Positions 7,893 to 16,844 of a stretch of 28,946 nt of DNA are shown in pieces. The position numbers and the translations under genes are program-made. Origin of the DNA: DASZHC01 sp035938215 (lineage in GTDB: Bacteria; Verrucomicrobiota; Verrucomicrobiia; Chthoniobacterales; JAFAMB01). Location: assembly GCA_035938215.1 (NCBI GenBank), contig DASZHC010000045.1, positions 1 through 28,946 on the forward strand, written 5' to 3'. Numbering within the stretch: the stretch's first letter is position 1; every line of letters starts with the position of its first letter. Under the pieces are notes generated by a model. The model worked only from the letters and a program-made list of their open reading frames with translations, searched no databases and was not told the origin of the DNA.

Positions 7893-8369
7893 ATGACATT
7901 GGGCTCGCTTTTATCTGTAGATCAAATCATCCCCGAGATGATAGCCACCGAACGGTGGGCGGCGATCGTGGAACTGATCGACCTCCTGGTGAAAAAAGGC
8001 CGGGTACGGGTCTCTGACAGAGATTCGATTCTTGCTGCCCTTCGCCAGCGCGAGGAAACGATGAGCACCGGAATTGGCTTTGGCATTGCCATTCCGCATG
8101 CGTCGTCGAATTGCGTTAGCGACGTGGTAGCTGCTTTTGGAAGATCCTCCACCGGCATCGAATTTGATTCGTTGGACAACTCGCCGGTCAGATTCATTGT
8201 GCTTTTTGTTGTGCCCAAAGATCAATTCCAGGTTCACCTCAGGACACTGGCTGCTATAGCGAAATTTCTGAACGACAAGAGCGTTCGAGAACAACTCGCG
8301 AAAGCAGGGTCGTCGGACGAGATTCTTGCCATATTCGACAATAAATCGCCGCGTGCTCAAGCCAGTTGA
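7893..8369 (+). CDS. PTS EIIA type-2 domain protein (PtsN/fructose-like)
   Basis: The 158-residue single-domain protein contains the phospho-acceptor histidine in GIGFGIAIPHASS and the flanking REETMSTGIG and FIVLFVVPKDQFQVHLRTLA blocks typical of the mannitol/fructose EIIA fold. In sugar transporters this domain passes phosphate from HPr to EIIB. Stand-alone copies, such as PtsN of the nitrogen PTS, act as regulators. No EIIB, EIIC, HPr or EI gene lies in the window, so a regulatory role is more likely. It sits 3 bases before argS and is probably co-transcribed with it, and it diverges from the GlgA-like gene. The start codon shows no Shine-Dalgarno site. Confidence 0.85.
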   Translation: MTLGSLLSVDQIIPEMIATERWAAIVELIDLLVKKGRVRVSDRDSILAALRQREETMSTGIGFGIAIPHASSNCVSDVVAAFGRSSTGIEFDSLDNSPVRFIVLFVVPKDQFQVHLRTLAAIAKFLNDKSVREQLAKAGSSDEILAIFDNKSPRAQAS

Positions 8370-8372
8370 GCG

Positions 8373-10076
8373 ATGGCAACTGTCTCCGAGATTCTGCAGG
8401 AGCGGCTGCGAAATGCTCTGCAAAGGGTAGGGGTTTTCTCCGAGGAAGTTCCCCAATTGGCTCCTACAGCGGATGCGCGATTTGGCGACTATCAGTCTAA
8501 TGCCGCGATGGTCCTTGGGAGAAAACTAGGCGAGAACCCGCGAAATCTTGCAATTCGCATTGTAGAAGCACTGTCTGTTCATCGTTCGGAATTTTTAGCC
8601 GAAACCGCGGGCCCCGGCTTTATCAATTTTAGAATTGCCGCCGAATTTCTTTCGGAACATCTCCTTCGTTTGGCTCTTGATGAGCGTTTGGGTGTCGAGC
8701 GGGTAGAGCGCAAGCGAACGATAGTGATCGATTTCAGTTCGCCAAATATCGCGAAGCCGATGCACGTTGGACACATACGGTCGACAATCCTTGGAGATGT
8801 CTTGGCGAGGGTGGCACGTTATCTAGGACATCGTGTCATTACTGACAATCATCTGGGCGACTGGGGTACACAGTTTGGGAAAGTCATTTACGGATGGAAG
8901 CATCTTCTGAGTCCAGAGAAGCTCGAGATTGATCCGGTCGCCGAGCTGGTTCGGATTTACAGGGAAGCCGACAGACTTGCCAGAGAAGATGCTGAAGTGT
9001 TGGAAGAGTGCAGGACTGAACTAGTCAAACTTCAGCAGGGGGATCGGGAGAATGAAAGTATTTGGCAGCGCTGCGTTGATCTTTCGCGCAACGAATTTGG
9101 GAAGATTTACGATCTTTTGGAAATTCGGTTCGACTACCAATTGGGTGAAAGCTTCTACAACGCGGAGTTACCCGGCGTGGTTCGCAAGTTGCTCGATCGT
9201 GGTGTTGTAGAGCTCAGCGAAGGAGCAATCGTTTATTGGGATCGGAATCTTTCTCAAGATCCGTTTATTATTCAGAAATCAGATGGGGGATTTGGGTATG
9301 CGGCGACCGACGCGGCGACACTCGAATATCGGATGCAGCATTGGCACCCTGACGCTGTCTGGTATGTCGTCGGAGCTCCTCAGCATCTGCACTTTCAACA
9401 ACTATTCAGTCTCTCCCGGCGGCTCGGATACAGCGTAGAGCTTGAGCATATCGCGTTTGGCAGCATCCTCGGAGAAGATCGAAAGCTGATGAGGACCCGC
9501 TCGGGAGAATCCATTCTGCTTCGCGATCTGCTGCGCGAGGCAGCGAGCCGCGCCGAGAAAATCGTCGCGGAAAAGAACCCTCATCTGGACGAAATTGAGC
9601 GCACTGCAATCGGACGGATTGTCGGCCTGGGCGCAATTAGATATGCGGAGCTTTCGCAGTACAGGATGTCTGACTACATATTCTCATGGGATAAATTGCT
9701 GTCGCTTCAGGGGAACACGGCGCCCTATTTGCAGAATGCCTATGTTCGCAGCCGGGCCATTTTTCGGAAACTTGAAGTCCCTTTTGGCATGCCGGCATCG
9801 ATTGAACTCCGCGATGATATGGAGATCGCGCTGGCAAAGAAAATACTGCTGTTCCCCGAGGTGGTGCCCGCCATTCTGGACGGGTTCAAACCGAATATCC
9901 TTGCCACCTACCTGTACGAGCTGGCTGCGCAATTTCACGGGTTTTACGAATCGTGTCCAGTTTTGACGGCCGAAGGCAAGACGCGCGAGACGCGGCTGCT
10001 GCTATGCGAGATCTTCGCGCGGCTTTTGCAGACCGGATTGGGGTTACTCGGAATTCAAGTACCGGAAAAGATGTAG
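8373..10076 (+). CDS. argS: Arginyl-tRNA synthetase
   Basis: This 567-residue class I aminoacyl-tRNA synthetase charges tRNA-Arg with arginine. The N-terminal Add1 domain (residues 1-100) ends with AGPGFINFRI. The catalytic core holds the HIGH motif as PNIAKPMHVGHIRSTILGD and GDWGTQFGK. A degenerate KMSK region appears as GEDRKLMRTRSGE. The C-terminal anticodon-binding DALR domain contains LQGNTAPYLQNAYVRSRAIF and ends GLGLLGIQVPEKM. The length is normal for bacterial ArgS. It begins 3 bases after the PTS IIA gene and is followed 37 bases later by phoU. Identification is secure. Confidence 0.97.
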   Translation: MATVSEILQERLRNALQRVGVFSEEVPQLAPTADARFGDYQSNAAMVLGRKLGENPRNLAIRIVEALSVHRSEFLAETAGPGFINFRIAAEFLSEHLLRLALDERLGVERVERKRTIVIDFSSPNIAKPMHVGHIRSTILGDVLARVARYLGHRVITDNHLGDWGTQFGKVIYGWKHLLSPEKLEIDPVAELVRIYREADRLAREDAEVLEECRTELVKLQQGDRENESIWQRCVDLSRNEFGKIYDLLEIRFDYQLGESFYNAELPGVVRKLLDRGVVELSEGAIVYWDRNLSQDPFIIQKSDGGFGYAATDAATLEYRMQHWHPDAVWYVVGAPQHLHFQQLFSLSRRLGYSVELEHIAFGSILGEDRKLMRTRSGESILLRDLLREAASRAEKIVAEKNPHLDEIERTAIGRIVGLGAIRYAELSQYRMSDYIFSWDKLLSLQGNTAPYLQNAYVRSRAIFRKLEVPFGMPASIELRDDMEIALAKKILLFPEVVPAILDGFKPNILATYLYELAAQFHGFYESCPVLTAEGKTRETRLLLCEIFARLLQTGLGLLGIQVPEKM

Positions 10077-10113
10077 TTAGTATTTAGGGAGAAATCGAGT
10101 TAATTATCAATAT

Positions 10114-10806
10114 ATGCCGGATCGCGGTAAACACATAAGAAGTAATTTCGACTTGGCACTTAATAGTCTGAAGAATGACGCGCTGATGATGTCGAGTCTG
10201 ACAGAGCGCCTACTTGATAACGCGATCCGGGGCCTCCTCAAACGGGATAGCGATCTCTGTAATCTCACCATTGCCGATGATGAAGAAGTCGATGTGCTCG
10301 AAAAACAGATCGACAAGGAGGGAATCGAAATCATGATTCGATTTCATCCCGTCGCGTGCGATATGCGCGAAGTCATCTCGACGATGAAGCTGAGCGCTAA
10401 CCTCGAGCGAATTGCGGATCAGTCGGTTGTTATTGCGCGGCGTGCAAGAAAGCTGAATCGGAGACCGGCGGTCCAGGAAGTTTTTCTCGTCGAGCCTCTT
10501 TACAGGATGGCGCTTGGCATTTTTCGTGATAGTCTTCGCGCGTTTATCGATGGTGATTCGGAGTTGGCTCTACGGCTGAAGCCCAGAGATCGAGAGCTTG
10601 ACCATCTGAACGGCGAATTGAATGATAGGCTAGCCGAACGAATGGGGCTAAATCCGGAGCAAGTGCCCTCCTACCTTGATATTGTCTTTATCGCGCGCGC
10701 CCTGGAGCGCATCGGTGATCACGCGACGAACATCGCTGAAGATGCTTTTTGGCAAGCGCAAGCCGAAGATATTCGGCATACGTTCGGTGCTGTGAAAGAA
10801 GAATAA
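10114..10806 (+). CDS. phoU: Phosphate transport regulator PhoU
   Basis: The 230-residue all-helical protein has two PhoU repeats. The first contains ADDEEVDVLEKQIDKEGIEI and MREVISTMKLSANLERIADQ; the second contains RDRELDHLNGELNDRL and FIARALERIGDHATNIAEDA. The E/DxxxD metal-binding motifs (LERIADQ and LERIGDHATNIAED) are intact. PhoU dampens Pho-regulon signalling by linking the PstSCAB phosphate transporter to the PhoR kinase. None of those partners lie in the window, so it is separate from a pst operon here. Length and motifs are normal. A half copy of a palindromic repeat begins one base after its stop codon. Confidence 0.93.
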   Translation: MPDRGKHIRSNFDLALNSLKNDALMMSSLTERLLDNAIRGLLKRDSDLCNLTIADDEEVDVLEKQIDKEGIEIMIRFHPVACDMREVISTMKLSANLERIADQSVVIARRARKLNRRPAVQEVFLVEPLYRMALGIFRDSLRAFIDGDSELALRLKPRDRELDHLNGELNDRLAERMGLNPEQVPSYLDIVFIARALERIGDHATNIAEDAFWQAQAEDIRHTFGAVKEE

Positions 10807-10807
10807 C

Positions 10808-10830
10808 TAGCGAGACCGCACCTCAGACCG
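10808..10830 (+). repeat. Half copy (A) of the TAGCGAGGCCGC palindromic repeat
   Basis: The 23 bases beginning TAGCGAGACCGCACCTCAG match the left half of the element at 19960-20046 with about two mismatches. The copy fills almost the entire gap between phoU and the uxs-like gene and ends at the base before that gene's ATG. The right half is absent, so this is a relic or a solo end. Confidence 0.6.
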
Positions 10831-11790
10831 ATGTTGGAATCGAAGTTGTCGAGTAAGACTGCTGTGGTTACCGGGGGGGCGGGATTTTTGGGTTCGCACC
10901 TGTGTGATCGTCTGGTGGAGGAGGGATTTCGAGTCATCGCAATTGACAATTTTATCACCGGTTCTTCGGACAACGTCGAACATCTTGCCGGCGATCCGAA
11001 TTTTCGATTGATGAGGCGCAACGTTTCAGAGTTCATATTTGTTCCCGGCGCCGTGGAATTTGTGTTCCATTTTGCGTCCCCGGCGAGTCCGATCGACTAT
11101 CTGGAACATCCAATTCCGACGTTGAAGGTCGGCGCATTGGGGACTCACAATTCGCTCGGACTGGCGAAGGATAAGGGTGCAAAGTTTCTTCTCGCATCCA
11201 CTTCGGAATGTTACGGCGACCCGCTTGTGCACCCTCAGAACGAGGATTATTGGGGCAATGTCAATCCGATCGGCCCGCGGGGCGTCTATGACGAAGCGAA
11301 ACGATTTGCCGAGGCGATGACGATGGCCTACCACCGTTTTCATGGGATGGACACCAAGATTGTTCGAATCTTCAACACGTACGGACCGAGAATGCGTCTT
11401 CGGGACGGGCGCGTAGTTCCGGCATTTATCAGCCAGGCTTTGAACAACGAGCCGCTCACTATATTTGGGGATGGAACCCAGACGCGGAGCTTCTGCTATG
11501 TCTCAGATTTGATTGAGGGGATTTTTCGCTTAGCCATGAGCGATCAGCATGGGCCCGTAAACATCGGCAACCCCATGGAAATGACGATCAGACAGTTCGC
11601 GGAAAAAATTCTCTCCATTACTGGTTCGACTGGTGGCATCACATTTAAGGAGCTCCCCGTCGATGACCCTAAGGTGCGACAACCTGATATCGCGCGGGCA
11701 CGGAAGTTGTTCGGCTGGGAGCCGAAAATTGATTTTGATAGCGGTATTCGGACGACGATCGATTATTTTCGCAGAAAATTGAAGCCCTAG
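10831..11790 (+). CDS. UDP-glucuronate decarboxylase-like SDR (UDP-xylose synthase family)
   Basis: The 319-residue extended short-chain dehydrogenase starts with the NAD-binding TGGAGFLGSHLCDRLVEEG. It then shows FHFASPASPIDYLEHPIPTL, the catalytic STSECYGDPLVHPQNEDYWG, YDEAK (YxxxK) and RIFNTYGPRMRLRDGRVVP. These blocks are characteristic of UDP-xylose synthase, which oxidises and decarboxylates UDP-glucuronate in the cytosol to supply xylose for glycans. The family hallmark GPRSCYDEGKR reads GPRGVYDEAKR, so activity is probable but not certain. The start at 10831 lies exactly after repeat half-copy A, and the stop codon TAG is the first three bases of repeat copy B. Sugar-nucleotide genes occur again at 20046 and 21140. 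Confidence 0.85.
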   Translation: MLESKLSSKTAVVTGGAGFLGSHLCDRLVEEGFRVIAIDNFITGSSDNVEHLAGDPNFRLMRRNVSEFIFVPGAVEFVFHFASPASPIDYLEHPIPTLKVGALGTHNSLGLAKDKGAKFLLASTSECYGDPLVHPQNEDYWGNVNPIGPRGVYDEAKRFAEAMTMAYHRFHGMDTKIVRIFNTYGPRMRLRDGRVVPAFISQALNNEPLTIFGDGTQTRSFCYVSDLIEGIFRLAMSDQHGPVNIGNPMEMTIRQFAEKILSITGSTGGITFKELPVDDPKVRQPDIARARKLFGWEPKIDFDSGIRTTIDYFRRKLKP

Positions 11791-11869
11791 CGAGGCCGCT
11801 TCACCAATCGAGGCTGCTCCCAACGCGACCTTGAGATCTTTACATCTCGCCGGTCTGAGGTGCGGCCTT
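11788..11869 (-). repeat. Copy B of the TAGCGAGGCCGC palindromic repeat
   Basis: About 82 bases begin TAGCGAGGCCGC and end GCGGCCTT. The reverse complement aligns along its whole length with the copy at 19960-20046, sharing CTCAGACC, GCGAGATG and TCTCAAGGTCGC. The element starts inside the uxs-like stop codon and fills most of the gap before coaE. The orientation is opposite to the copies at 10808 and 19960. Confidence 0.7.
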
Positions 11870-11904
11870 GTCCCGAATAGTATGGATTTCACGGTGATCT
11901 TGAA

Positions 11905-12519
11905 ATGGCTGCGATTGGAATCACAGGAGGTGTTGCGACAGGCAAATCCACGGTATCTAGGCAATTATTTCAGCGGCTTAAGACCAGATTGGCTGTCGAG
12001 CTATTCAGTTCAGATTTCGAAGCCAGAAGATTGACGGACAGCGATTTCGTTGTACAAGAGGAGATTAAATCGGCTTTCGGCGTTCAAGTATGCGATTCCG
12101 AAGGTAATCTCGCCCGAGACCGGATACGAGACTTGGTGTTCCACGATGCCGCTGCGCGCAAGATTTTGGAATCCATTCTCCATCCCAGGATTCGAGAGGC
12201 GTGGATTAGCCGGACCAAAGGAGATGGGCTGCTTCTTGCGGAGATACCGCTGCTTTACGAGACCGGTGCCGAATCCTATTTTGACCGAATAATTGTCACT
12301 GCTTGTGGCCGCGGCTCACAAGTCGAGAGAATCATGTCCGAACGGCATCTGTCGCGCGAGTTAGCGGAAAACATCATCCAATCACAGATGGATGTCGAAG
12401 AAAAGATTCGTCGCGCAGATTGGGTCGTGTGGACGGATTGTCCCGCTGAGATCACACGGCAACAGATAGAACTGATATTTCAACAGGTTATTGAACGCTA
12501 TGGAGGAGCCAGCCGCTGA
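11905..12519 (+). CDS. coaE: Dephospho-CoA kinase
   Basis: The 204-residue P-loop kinase starts MAAIGITGGVATGKSTVSRQ, with the Walker A motif GGVATGKS, and continues with the substrate region HPRIREAWI and the lid-like LLAEIPLLYETGAESYFDRI. CoaE performs the last step of coenzyme A synthesis, phosphorylating the 3' hydroxyl of dephospho-CoA with ATP. Length and motif order are typical. Its 3' end overlaps the start of rho by 20 bases, suggesting that the two are translated together. No strong ribosome binding site is seen; the region upstream is the end of repeat copy B. Confidence 0.93.
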   Translation: MAAIGITGGVATGKSTVSRQLFQRLKTRLAVELFSSDFEARRLTDSDFVVQEEIKSAFGVQVCDSEGNLARDRIRDLVFHDAAARKILESILHPRIREAWISRTKGDGLLLAEIPLLYETGAESYFDRIIVTACGRGSQVERIMSERHLSRELAENIIQSQMDVEEKIRRADWVVWTDCPAEITRQQIELIFQQVIERYGGASR

Positions 12520-13819
12520 ACCGACTGTATTGCCCGGTTCAGAATTTTTCACTGAGAACGGTACGCTGCTTGAACTGGACAGCCTGCATCGGCTTACTCA
12601 CCCGGTCTTGCTTGAACTTGCCAGGCAGTTTAATCTCCGCGTTTCTCATGAGCGCACTCGGCACCAGCTGATTTTTGACCTTCTCAAAGCCTACTCGAAC
12701 CGGGGTTTGCTTTTGGTCGGCGAGGGGATGCTGGAACTCACGAATGAGAGCTACGGATTTCTTCGCTGGGAACGCTACAATTTTACGCCCTGTCCCGAAG
12801 ACGTGTATGTATCGGCCGCAATCCTTAAGAAGCACGGAATTCGGCCCGGAAACAAAGTCAGGGGCTACATCCGTGGACCGAAGGAAAAAGAGAAATTTGT
12901 GGCGCTCGAACAGGTGATAAGCGTGGAAGGAATCCCTTTGGAGACGTGGAATGAACCGAAGCATTTCGATCAGCTTACGGCGCTTTTCCCGGACAAACGC
13001 ATCCTGCTTGAGAATCCCAAAACGCGCAGCGTAAGCCCTCGAGCGGTTGATTTGATTGCTCCTTTGGGACGTGGGCAGCGGGGATTGATTGTCGCTGCAC
13101 CGAGAACTGGAAAGACGATCCTGCTCAAGGATATTGCGCTCGCGATTCGCGCAAATTCCCCCGACGTTCATCTGATTCTGCTCCTCGTCGATGAACGGCC
13201 GGAAGAGGTCACAGACCTAAGGCAATGTCTGGATTGCGAGATATTCAGCTCGACTTTTGACGAGAGCCCGACACGACATGTTCAGGTAGCCGAACTCGTA
13301 AGTGAAAGAGCGAAGCGATTGGTAGAGCTCAAAAAGGATGTAGTTATCCTTCTGGACAGCATCACGCGGTTGGCGAGGGGTTATAACGCGCTTCAGCCCG
13401 GGAAGGGACGCATCATGTCTGGTGGCGTGGAAGCCAAGGCCCTCCTGAAGCCAAAGCGTTTTTTCGGTGCGGCACGCAACTGCGAGGAAGGAGGCAGTCT
13501 CACTATCCTGGCGACGGCCCTGGTCGAGACAGAGAGCCGCATGGACGAGGTGATTTTCGAGGAGTTCAAAGGAACCGGGAATATGGAGTTGCACCTCGAC
13601 AGGACTCTGGTGGAGAAGCGGGTCTATCCCGCAATCCACATCCTCAAATCCGGAACGCGTCGCGACGATCTTTTGTATCACCCGGATGAGTTCCAACGCG
13701 TAACTCTTCTACGAAAGAAGTTGGCGCAACTGCCGGCGATCGAGGCGATGGAAGTACTTCTGAATACCTTGAAGGCGACGCGGACTAACGCGGAACTGCT
13801 TTTGACCGCGCTTCGTTGA
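12500..13819 (+). CDS. rho: Transcription termination factor Rho
   Basis: The 439-residue hexameric RNA helicase ends transcription at Rho-dependent sites. I place the start at the ATG at 12500 (MEEPAAEP), inside the end of coaE; a TTG three codons upstream is possible. The N-terminal helical domain contains ELARQFNLRVSHERTRHQ. The cold-shock-like RNA-binding domain includes GYGFLRW-type SYGFLRWERYNFTPCPEDVY. The ATPase core has the Walker A motif APRTGKT near residue 200, LLVDERPEEVTD, the Walker B motif VVILLDSITRLARGYN, and the Q/R loops SGGVEAKALLKPKRFFGAAR and FEEFKGTGNMEL. The usual PPKAGKT reads APRTGKT. The length is close to E. coli Rho (419). Intrinsic terminators are scarce in this window, consistent with reliance on Rho. 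Confidence 0.96.
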   Translation: MEEPAAEPTVLPGSEFFTENGTLLELDSLHRLTHPVLLELARQFNLRVSHERTRHQLIFDLLKAYSNRGLLLVGEGMLELTNESYGFLRWERYNFTPCPEDVYVSAAILKKHGIRPGNKVRGYIRGPKEKEKFVALEQVISVEGIPLETWNEPKHFDQLTALFPDKRILLENPKTRSVSPRAVDLIAPLGRGQRGLIVAAPRTGKTILLKDIALAIRANSPDVHLILLLVDERPEEVTDLRQCLDCEIFSSTFDESPTRHVQVAELVSERAKRLVELKKDVVILLDSITRLARGYNALQPGKGRIMSGGVEAKALLKPKRFFGAARNCEEGGSLTILATALVETESRMDEVIFEEFKGTGNMELHLDRTLVEKRVYPAIHILKSGTRRDDLLYHPDEFQRVTLLRKKLAQLPAIEAMEVLLNTLKATRTNAELLLTALR

Positions 13820-13925
13820 TGCTGAAAGAGACTGTGCATGGATGACCTTTTTTCAGGGTTGAGAAATCTGAGCATCCTGGCGGGCTTGGTTGATGCCCGC
13901 GGAAGGAGGATGATTGTGGCGCGCC

Positions 13926-14996
13926 ATGAGTAGTTCCGACGTGTTGATCATTACTACCGATGCAGTTCTCGATCGATGGTGCGCGGCCTTGGAAAGTGAA
14001 GATGCGATTGCCGTTGATACCGAAGGCGACAGTCTGCACTGCTATTTCGAAAAGCTTTGTTTGATTCAGATCGCCTCAGGCACTCAGAATGTCTTGATCG
14101 ACCCCCTTGAGCCGCTGGATTTTTCGAAATTTAATGCGGTCCTTTCGAAGCGTGAAATCATACTCCATGGGTGCGACTATGATCTGCGCATGCTTCGGCG
14201 GGGTATAAATTTCACCCCTGGCGAAGTTTTCGATACGTATATTGCGGCTCGATTGGTCGGTCTGAAGGAGGTAGGTCTTGCATCGCTGGTGAAAGAGTTT
14301 TTCGGGATTGACCTTCCCAAATCCTCTCAGAAGGCGAACTGGGCGAAGCGCCCGCTCACGCAACCGATGATCGAGTATGCGATTAACGATACACTTTACC
14401 TTGTGGAACTGGGCGAACGCCTGACCGAACGCTTGTATGCGCTCGGGCGTTGGGTTTGGTTCCAGGAAAGTTGCCTTAGAGCAGTAGCGGCGGCGGCTGA
14501 GGACCGGCAGAAAGATCCGGAGCGAGTTTGGAAAATTCCAGGCAGCTCGGGTCTTCAGGGTATATCGCTCGCAGTTTTAAAAGCTCTGTGGCATTGGCGC
14601 GACGAAGAGGCGAAAAACGCGGATCGACCGAGTTTTCAGGTTTTACGGAATGAAGAACTGGTGGAACTCGCCAAATCTGCCGGAGAAGCGCGAGTGCGAA
14701 TTCCGCAAAGCGTTCAGGGCTCAAGGCGCAAGCGCTTGAGCAGTGCGTTGCAACAGGCGCTGGCTCTTCCGGAATCGGAATGGCCGCCTCGCATACCAAT
14801 ACTAAGAAATCGTCCTACGGGCGAGCAGGAACAGCGTTTCGAGCACCTGAAAAATCGCAGGGACCGTATCGCAGAGGGGATGAATCTTGACCCCGGCGTC
14901 GTCGCTCCGCGGCAGGCGCTCGAGCGAATTTCACGAGACCCGGAAGAGGTGGATAGCGCGCTAATGCGCTGGCAGCGACAGCTATTGGGACTATAG
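13926..14996 (+). CDS. rnd: Ribonuclease D family 3'-5' exonuclease
   Basis: The 356-residue protein has a DEDDy exonuclease domain: DTEGDSLHCY (Exo I), LHGCDYDLRMLRRG (Exo II) and YAINDTLYLVELGERL (Exo III with the catalytic Tyr). Further blocks are DTYIAARLVG and KANWAKRPLT. A C-terminal HRDC region follows (LKALWHWRDEEAKNADRPSF). RNase D trims the 3' ends of tRNA and other small RNAs. The start is uncertain. The ATG at 13926 gives a typical N-terminus, but the AGGAGG at 13904-13909 is better placed for a TTG at 13914, which would add four residues. A 6-bp GC hairpin (13880-13900) precedes the gene; it has no U-run and is not a normal terminator. Confidence 0.9.
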   Translation: MSSSDVLIITTDAVLDRWCAALESEDAIAVDTEGDSLHCYFEKLCLIQIASGTQNVLIDPLEPLDFSKFNAVLSKREIILHGCDYDLRMLRRGINFTPGEVFDTYIAARLVGLKEVGLASLVKEFFGIDLPKSSQKANWAKRPLTQPMIEYAINDTLYLVELGERLTERLYALGRWVWFQESCLRAVAAAAEDRQKDPERVWKIPGSSGLQGISLAVLKALWHWRDEEAKNADRPSFQVLRNEELVELAKSAGEARVRIPQSVQGSRRKRLSSALQQALALPESEWPPRIPILRNRPTGEQEQRFEHLKNRRDRIAEGMNLDPGVVAPRQALERISRDPEEVDSALMRWQRQLLGL

Positions 14997-15025
14997 CGAC
15001 GCATTCAACCACAAATTCTTTAGCA

Positions 15026-16039
15026 ATGATTATTGTCACCCGACCCGATGCGACCGAGCAACAGATCGATTACATCGCCGCGCGTATTCGTTCCTGGGGC
15101 CTGAAGGCTGAGATTAGCCGCGGCGAGATGCGCGTCGTTATTGGCGTCATCGGCCCAGAAGATAAAATCCGAGAGAAACCGTTGGGCGCCTTTCCGGGTG
15201 TAGAGTCGGTTACTCCAGTACTTAAACCGTATAAGCTTGTTTCTTATGAATTTCGCGGGACCCATTCCCACGTTCAGATTGGAGATGTAGTTGTTGGAGC
15301 CAAGGAGTTTGTTGTCATGGCCGGACCTTGCTCCGTCGAAAGCGAATCGCAGGTTACTACGATTGCAAAAGAAGTGCGGAAAGCCGGCGCAAGGATATTG
15401 CGCGGCGGCGCATTCAAACCTAGGACTTCGCCCTACAGTTTTCAGGGCCTTGGCAAAGTTGGACTACAGTTTCTGGCCGAGGCGAGGCGTGAGACCGGGA
15501 TGCCTGTAATTACCGAGGTGATGGATACCAAGGATCTGGATCTGGTCTGCGAATATGCTGATTGCCTTCAAGTTGGCGCCAGGAACATGCAGAACTTTTC
15601 GCTCTTGAGAGAAGTCGGCCGCACGAAACTGCCTGTGATGCTCAAGAGAGGGATGGCTGCCACAATCAAGGATTTGCTAATGAGCGCCGAGTACATAGTA
15701 AGCGAGGGTAATTTCAATGTGCTGGTCTGCGAACGCGGAATTCGCACTTTCGAGACTATGACCCGCAATACACTGGATCTCAACGCCGTTCCTGTACTAA
15801 AGGCCGAGACGCATCTACCGGTCGTTGTCGACCCAACGCATGGAATCGGTCTCCGCGACTTCATTCCGTCGATGGCTCTTGCCGCAGTTGCGGCTGGTGC
15901 AGACTCCATTATCGTGGAGGTTCATAATGCTCCCGAACAAGCAAAGAGCGATGGAGAACAAGCGTTGCTCCCTAGTCATTTTGAGGATTTGGTTGAACGC
16001 GTTCGACGCGTGGCTGCGGCGATTGGCCGGGAAATGTAG
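15026..16039 (+). CDS. aroF: 3-deoxy-7-phosphoheptulonate synthase (DAHP synthase, type I-beta)
   Basis: The 337-residue enzyme condenses phosphoenolpyruvate and erythrose 4-phosphate, the first step of the shikimate pathway. The N-terminal 70 residues form a ferredoxin-like regulatory domain (MIIVTRPDATEQQIDYIAAR), as in Thermotoga-type enzymes. The TIM barrel then shows the family blocks VMAGPCSVES, RGGAFKPRTSPYSFQGLG, QVGARNMQNFSLL, PVMLKRGMAAT, ERGIRTFE and VVVDPTHGIGLRD, including the metal-binding Cys, His and Glu residues. The ferredoxin-like domain suggests feedback control by an aromatic amino acid. Identification is secure; the effector is not known. It follows the RNase D gene by 29 bases. 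Confidence 0.94.
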   Translation: MIIVTRPDATEQQIDYIAARIRSWGLKAEISRGEMRVVIGVIGPEDKIREKPLGAFPGVESVTPVLKPYKLVSYEFRGTHSHVQIGDVVVGAKEFVVMAGPCSVESESQVTTIAKEVRKAGARILRGGAFKPRTSPYSFQGLGKVGLQFLAEARRETGMPVITEVMDTKDLDLVCEYADCLQVGARNMQNFSLLREVGRTKLPVMLKRGMAATIKDLLMSAEYIVSEGNFNVLVCERGIRTFETMTRNTLDLNAVPVLKAETHLPVVVDPTHGIGLRDFIPSMALAAVAAGADSIIVEVHNAPEQAKSDGEQALLPSHFEDLVERVRRVAAAIGREM

Positions 16040-16085
16040 TGTTTGTGATAGATGGCTAATTTTTGAGCTGTCCCCAATCCGGATT

Positions 16086-16844
16086 TTGCGTCCTCCGTTT
16101 GTCGGTTATCGTCGGCGTAGCCGTTTCGGCAGTTTCAGCGGCTCCGAACGTGCGCTTTTGGTTTCCCTGCTTATCGGCATCCTGGCGTTTTTGGCTCAGC
16201 CCGGCTGGCCTCGCCAGCCCGGCCCCGACGCCCCATTTAATGGTGCGCTACAGGCGTTTAACGCAGGCAAGCTGGAGGACGCGGAGAGGCTCGCAGATGC
16301 CGCAGAAGAAGCGAATCCGAAACGCCCCGACATCCGGAATCTTCGCGGGGCGATATTTGCCAAGCAGAAGCGCTACGACCAGGCCGTAGAACAATTTGAG
16401 GCGGCGCTTGCGATTGATCCGAACTTTTATCAGGCCAAGCTGAACCTCGCCGAGGTGAATCTCTACCAGGGGAAATACGCCGAAGCCGCGCAACGTTACG
16501 AAGAACTACAGAAGCTTGATCCTGAGTCAGAACTGCTTCAGTTCAAGCTCATCCTTTGTGCGCTTCTTTCCGGAGATACCGTCCGAGCGTCAACGATGGC
16601 TGACATCATGAAATTTCCAGGGAAAACCCCCTCTTACTACTACGCGCGGGCAGCCATCGCCCTCAAGCGAGGAAACAAGGAGAGCGCGCAAAAATATTTT
16701 GGTAATGTCAAAAAATATTACTCCGAGGAGCAATGCATGTATTTCGCCCGGTCGCTGAAAGATCTTGACCTTATCGATCCCAACTCGACTGAACAGGCAA
16801 AATCACAGGGTCAACCGGCCAAAAAAAAGACCGATGAAAACTAA
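16086..16844 (+). CDS. Tetratricopeptide repeat protein with N-terminal membrane anchor or signal
   Basis: The reading frame is open from inside aroF, so the start must lie after 16039. I suggest the TTG at 16086, giving about 252 residues, but no start is well supported by a ribosome binding site. A hydrophobic segment ALLVSLLIGILAFLAQPGWP near the N-terminus is a likely signal or anchor. At least two TPR units follow (AVEQFEAALAIDPNFYQAKL and AQRYEELQKLDPESELL), plus a degenerate YYARAAIALKRGNKESAQKY unit. TPR proteins are protein-binding scaffolds, so a periplasmic assembly role is plausible but unproven. The C-terminus is lysine-rich. The last 11 bases overlap the start of nth. Confidence 0.7.
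   Translation: MRPPFVGYRRRSRFGSFSGSERALLVSLLIGILAFLAQPGWPRQPGPDAPFNGALQAFNAGKLEDAERLADAAEEANPKRPDIRNLRGAIFAKQKRYDQAVEQFEAALAIDPNFYQAKLNLAEVNLYQGKYAEAAQRYEELQKLDPESELLQFKLILCALLSGDTVRASTMADIMKFPGKTPSYYYARAAIALKRGNKESAQKYFGNVKKYYSEEQCMYFARSLKDLDLIDPNSTEQAKSQGQPAKKKTDEN

Noticed and set aside
13880..13900. GC hairpin after rho as intrinsic terminator
   Set aside because: The stem is only 6 bp and no U-run follows; it borders the next ribosome binding site.
15825..16085. Early start for the TPR gene inside aroF
   Set aside because: This is the out-of-frame shadow of aroF; a start after 16039 is needed.
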